Shown here piece by piece: positions 21,483 through 21,517 of a stretch of DNA of 21,517 nucleotides. The notes under the pieces are model-generated. The model saw only the letters and a program-made list of their open reading frames with translations. It made no database searches and was not told the DNA's origin. Origin of the DNA: a virus. The stretch is taken from positions 1-21,517 of the IMG/VR virus record IMGVR_UViG_3300050821_015928. One strand, written 5' to 3'. The position numbers and the translations under genes were made by a program. Each line of letters begins with the position of its first letter. Position 1 is the first letter of the stretch.

Positions 21483-21517
21483 CTATTCGGCACCGGAGAT
21501 CCAGAACTGAAAAGTGG
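21483..21517 (-). CDS. 3' end of an upstream gene, probably large terminase
   Basis: A minus-strand frame reads TFQFWISGAE then TAG at 21483-21485, just upstream of the portal start. Only ten residues are visible, so identity rests on gene order: the large terminase normally precedes the portal gene in HK97-like and GTA clusters. The stop lies 7 nt from the portal ATG, consistent with a packed operon. Confidence 0.45.
   Translation of the reverse strand, partial: TFQFWISGAE

Noticed and set aside
1-21517. CRISPR array, insertion sequence or transposase
   Set aside because: No regularly spaced direct repeats and no transposase-like protein are visible. The repeats seen are short palindromic units without coding capacity.

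Overview
The window is a high-GC stretch whose coding capacity lies almost entirely on the minus strand. It reads as the late (virion structural plus lysis) region of a siphovirus-like prophage or gene-transfer-agent-like (GTA-like) element in an alphaproteobacterium. GTA-type tail genes (TIM-barrel, DUF2460, DUF2163, NlpC/P60, Phage-tail_3) together with CCGTCATTCCGGGG-type and GCGAGGAGC-type palindromic repeats suggest Rhizobiales/Hyphomicrobiales, for example the Bradyrhizobium–Rhodopseudomonas group. The host is inferred from memory, not searched.

Read in transcription order (right to left), the layout is as follows. The tail end of an upstream gene, probably the large terminase, is at the right edge. 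Next come portal, prohead protease/scaffold, HK97-fold major capsid protein, a small unknown, gp6-like head-tail connector, HK97 gp10-like protein, tail terminator, tail tube, tail-assembly chaperones G and G-T (with a likely -1 frameshift) and tape measure. Then follow the TIM-barrel/DUF2460 fusion, a second DUF2460 protein, the DUF2163 hub, an NlpC/P60 peptidase, the Phage-tail_3 tail protein and a tail fibre with an Mtd-like N-terminus. The distal part is a lysis/accessory cassette: a small membrane gene with an in-frame stop, a frameshifted DUF1906 glycoside-hydrolase-like gene, an RlpA-like protein, a holin-like protein fused to an exported domain, a class-3 lipase and a coiled-coil/TM protein. 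Beyond it, near the left edge, is a tRNA-Gln-like sequence ending in a T-arm and CCA on the + strand. It may mark the attachment site. A partial secreted-protein gene leaves the left edge.

Many genes overlap by 1 or 4 nt (TGATG or ATGA) or are closely spaced, consistent with one late operon. The few longer gaps hold palindromes and dispersed repeats.

The most unusual features are: (1) nested palindromic host-type repeats inserted in frame inside the prohead protease, adding about 42 residues; (2) a DUF2460 domain duplicated in tandem, one copy fused to a GTA TIM barrel that in Rhodobacter GTA is part of a different gene; (3) a DUF1906 gene broken by what looks like one extra GT unit in a GT tract; (4) a likely programmed frameshift in the chaperone gene; (5) an expanded tRNA-Gln-like relic of about 134 nt; (6) the same small beta insert in the head-tail connector and the tail tube. 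Structural genes look intact, while lesions are concentrated in the lysis cassette, which raises the possibility of a decaying or domesticated element.
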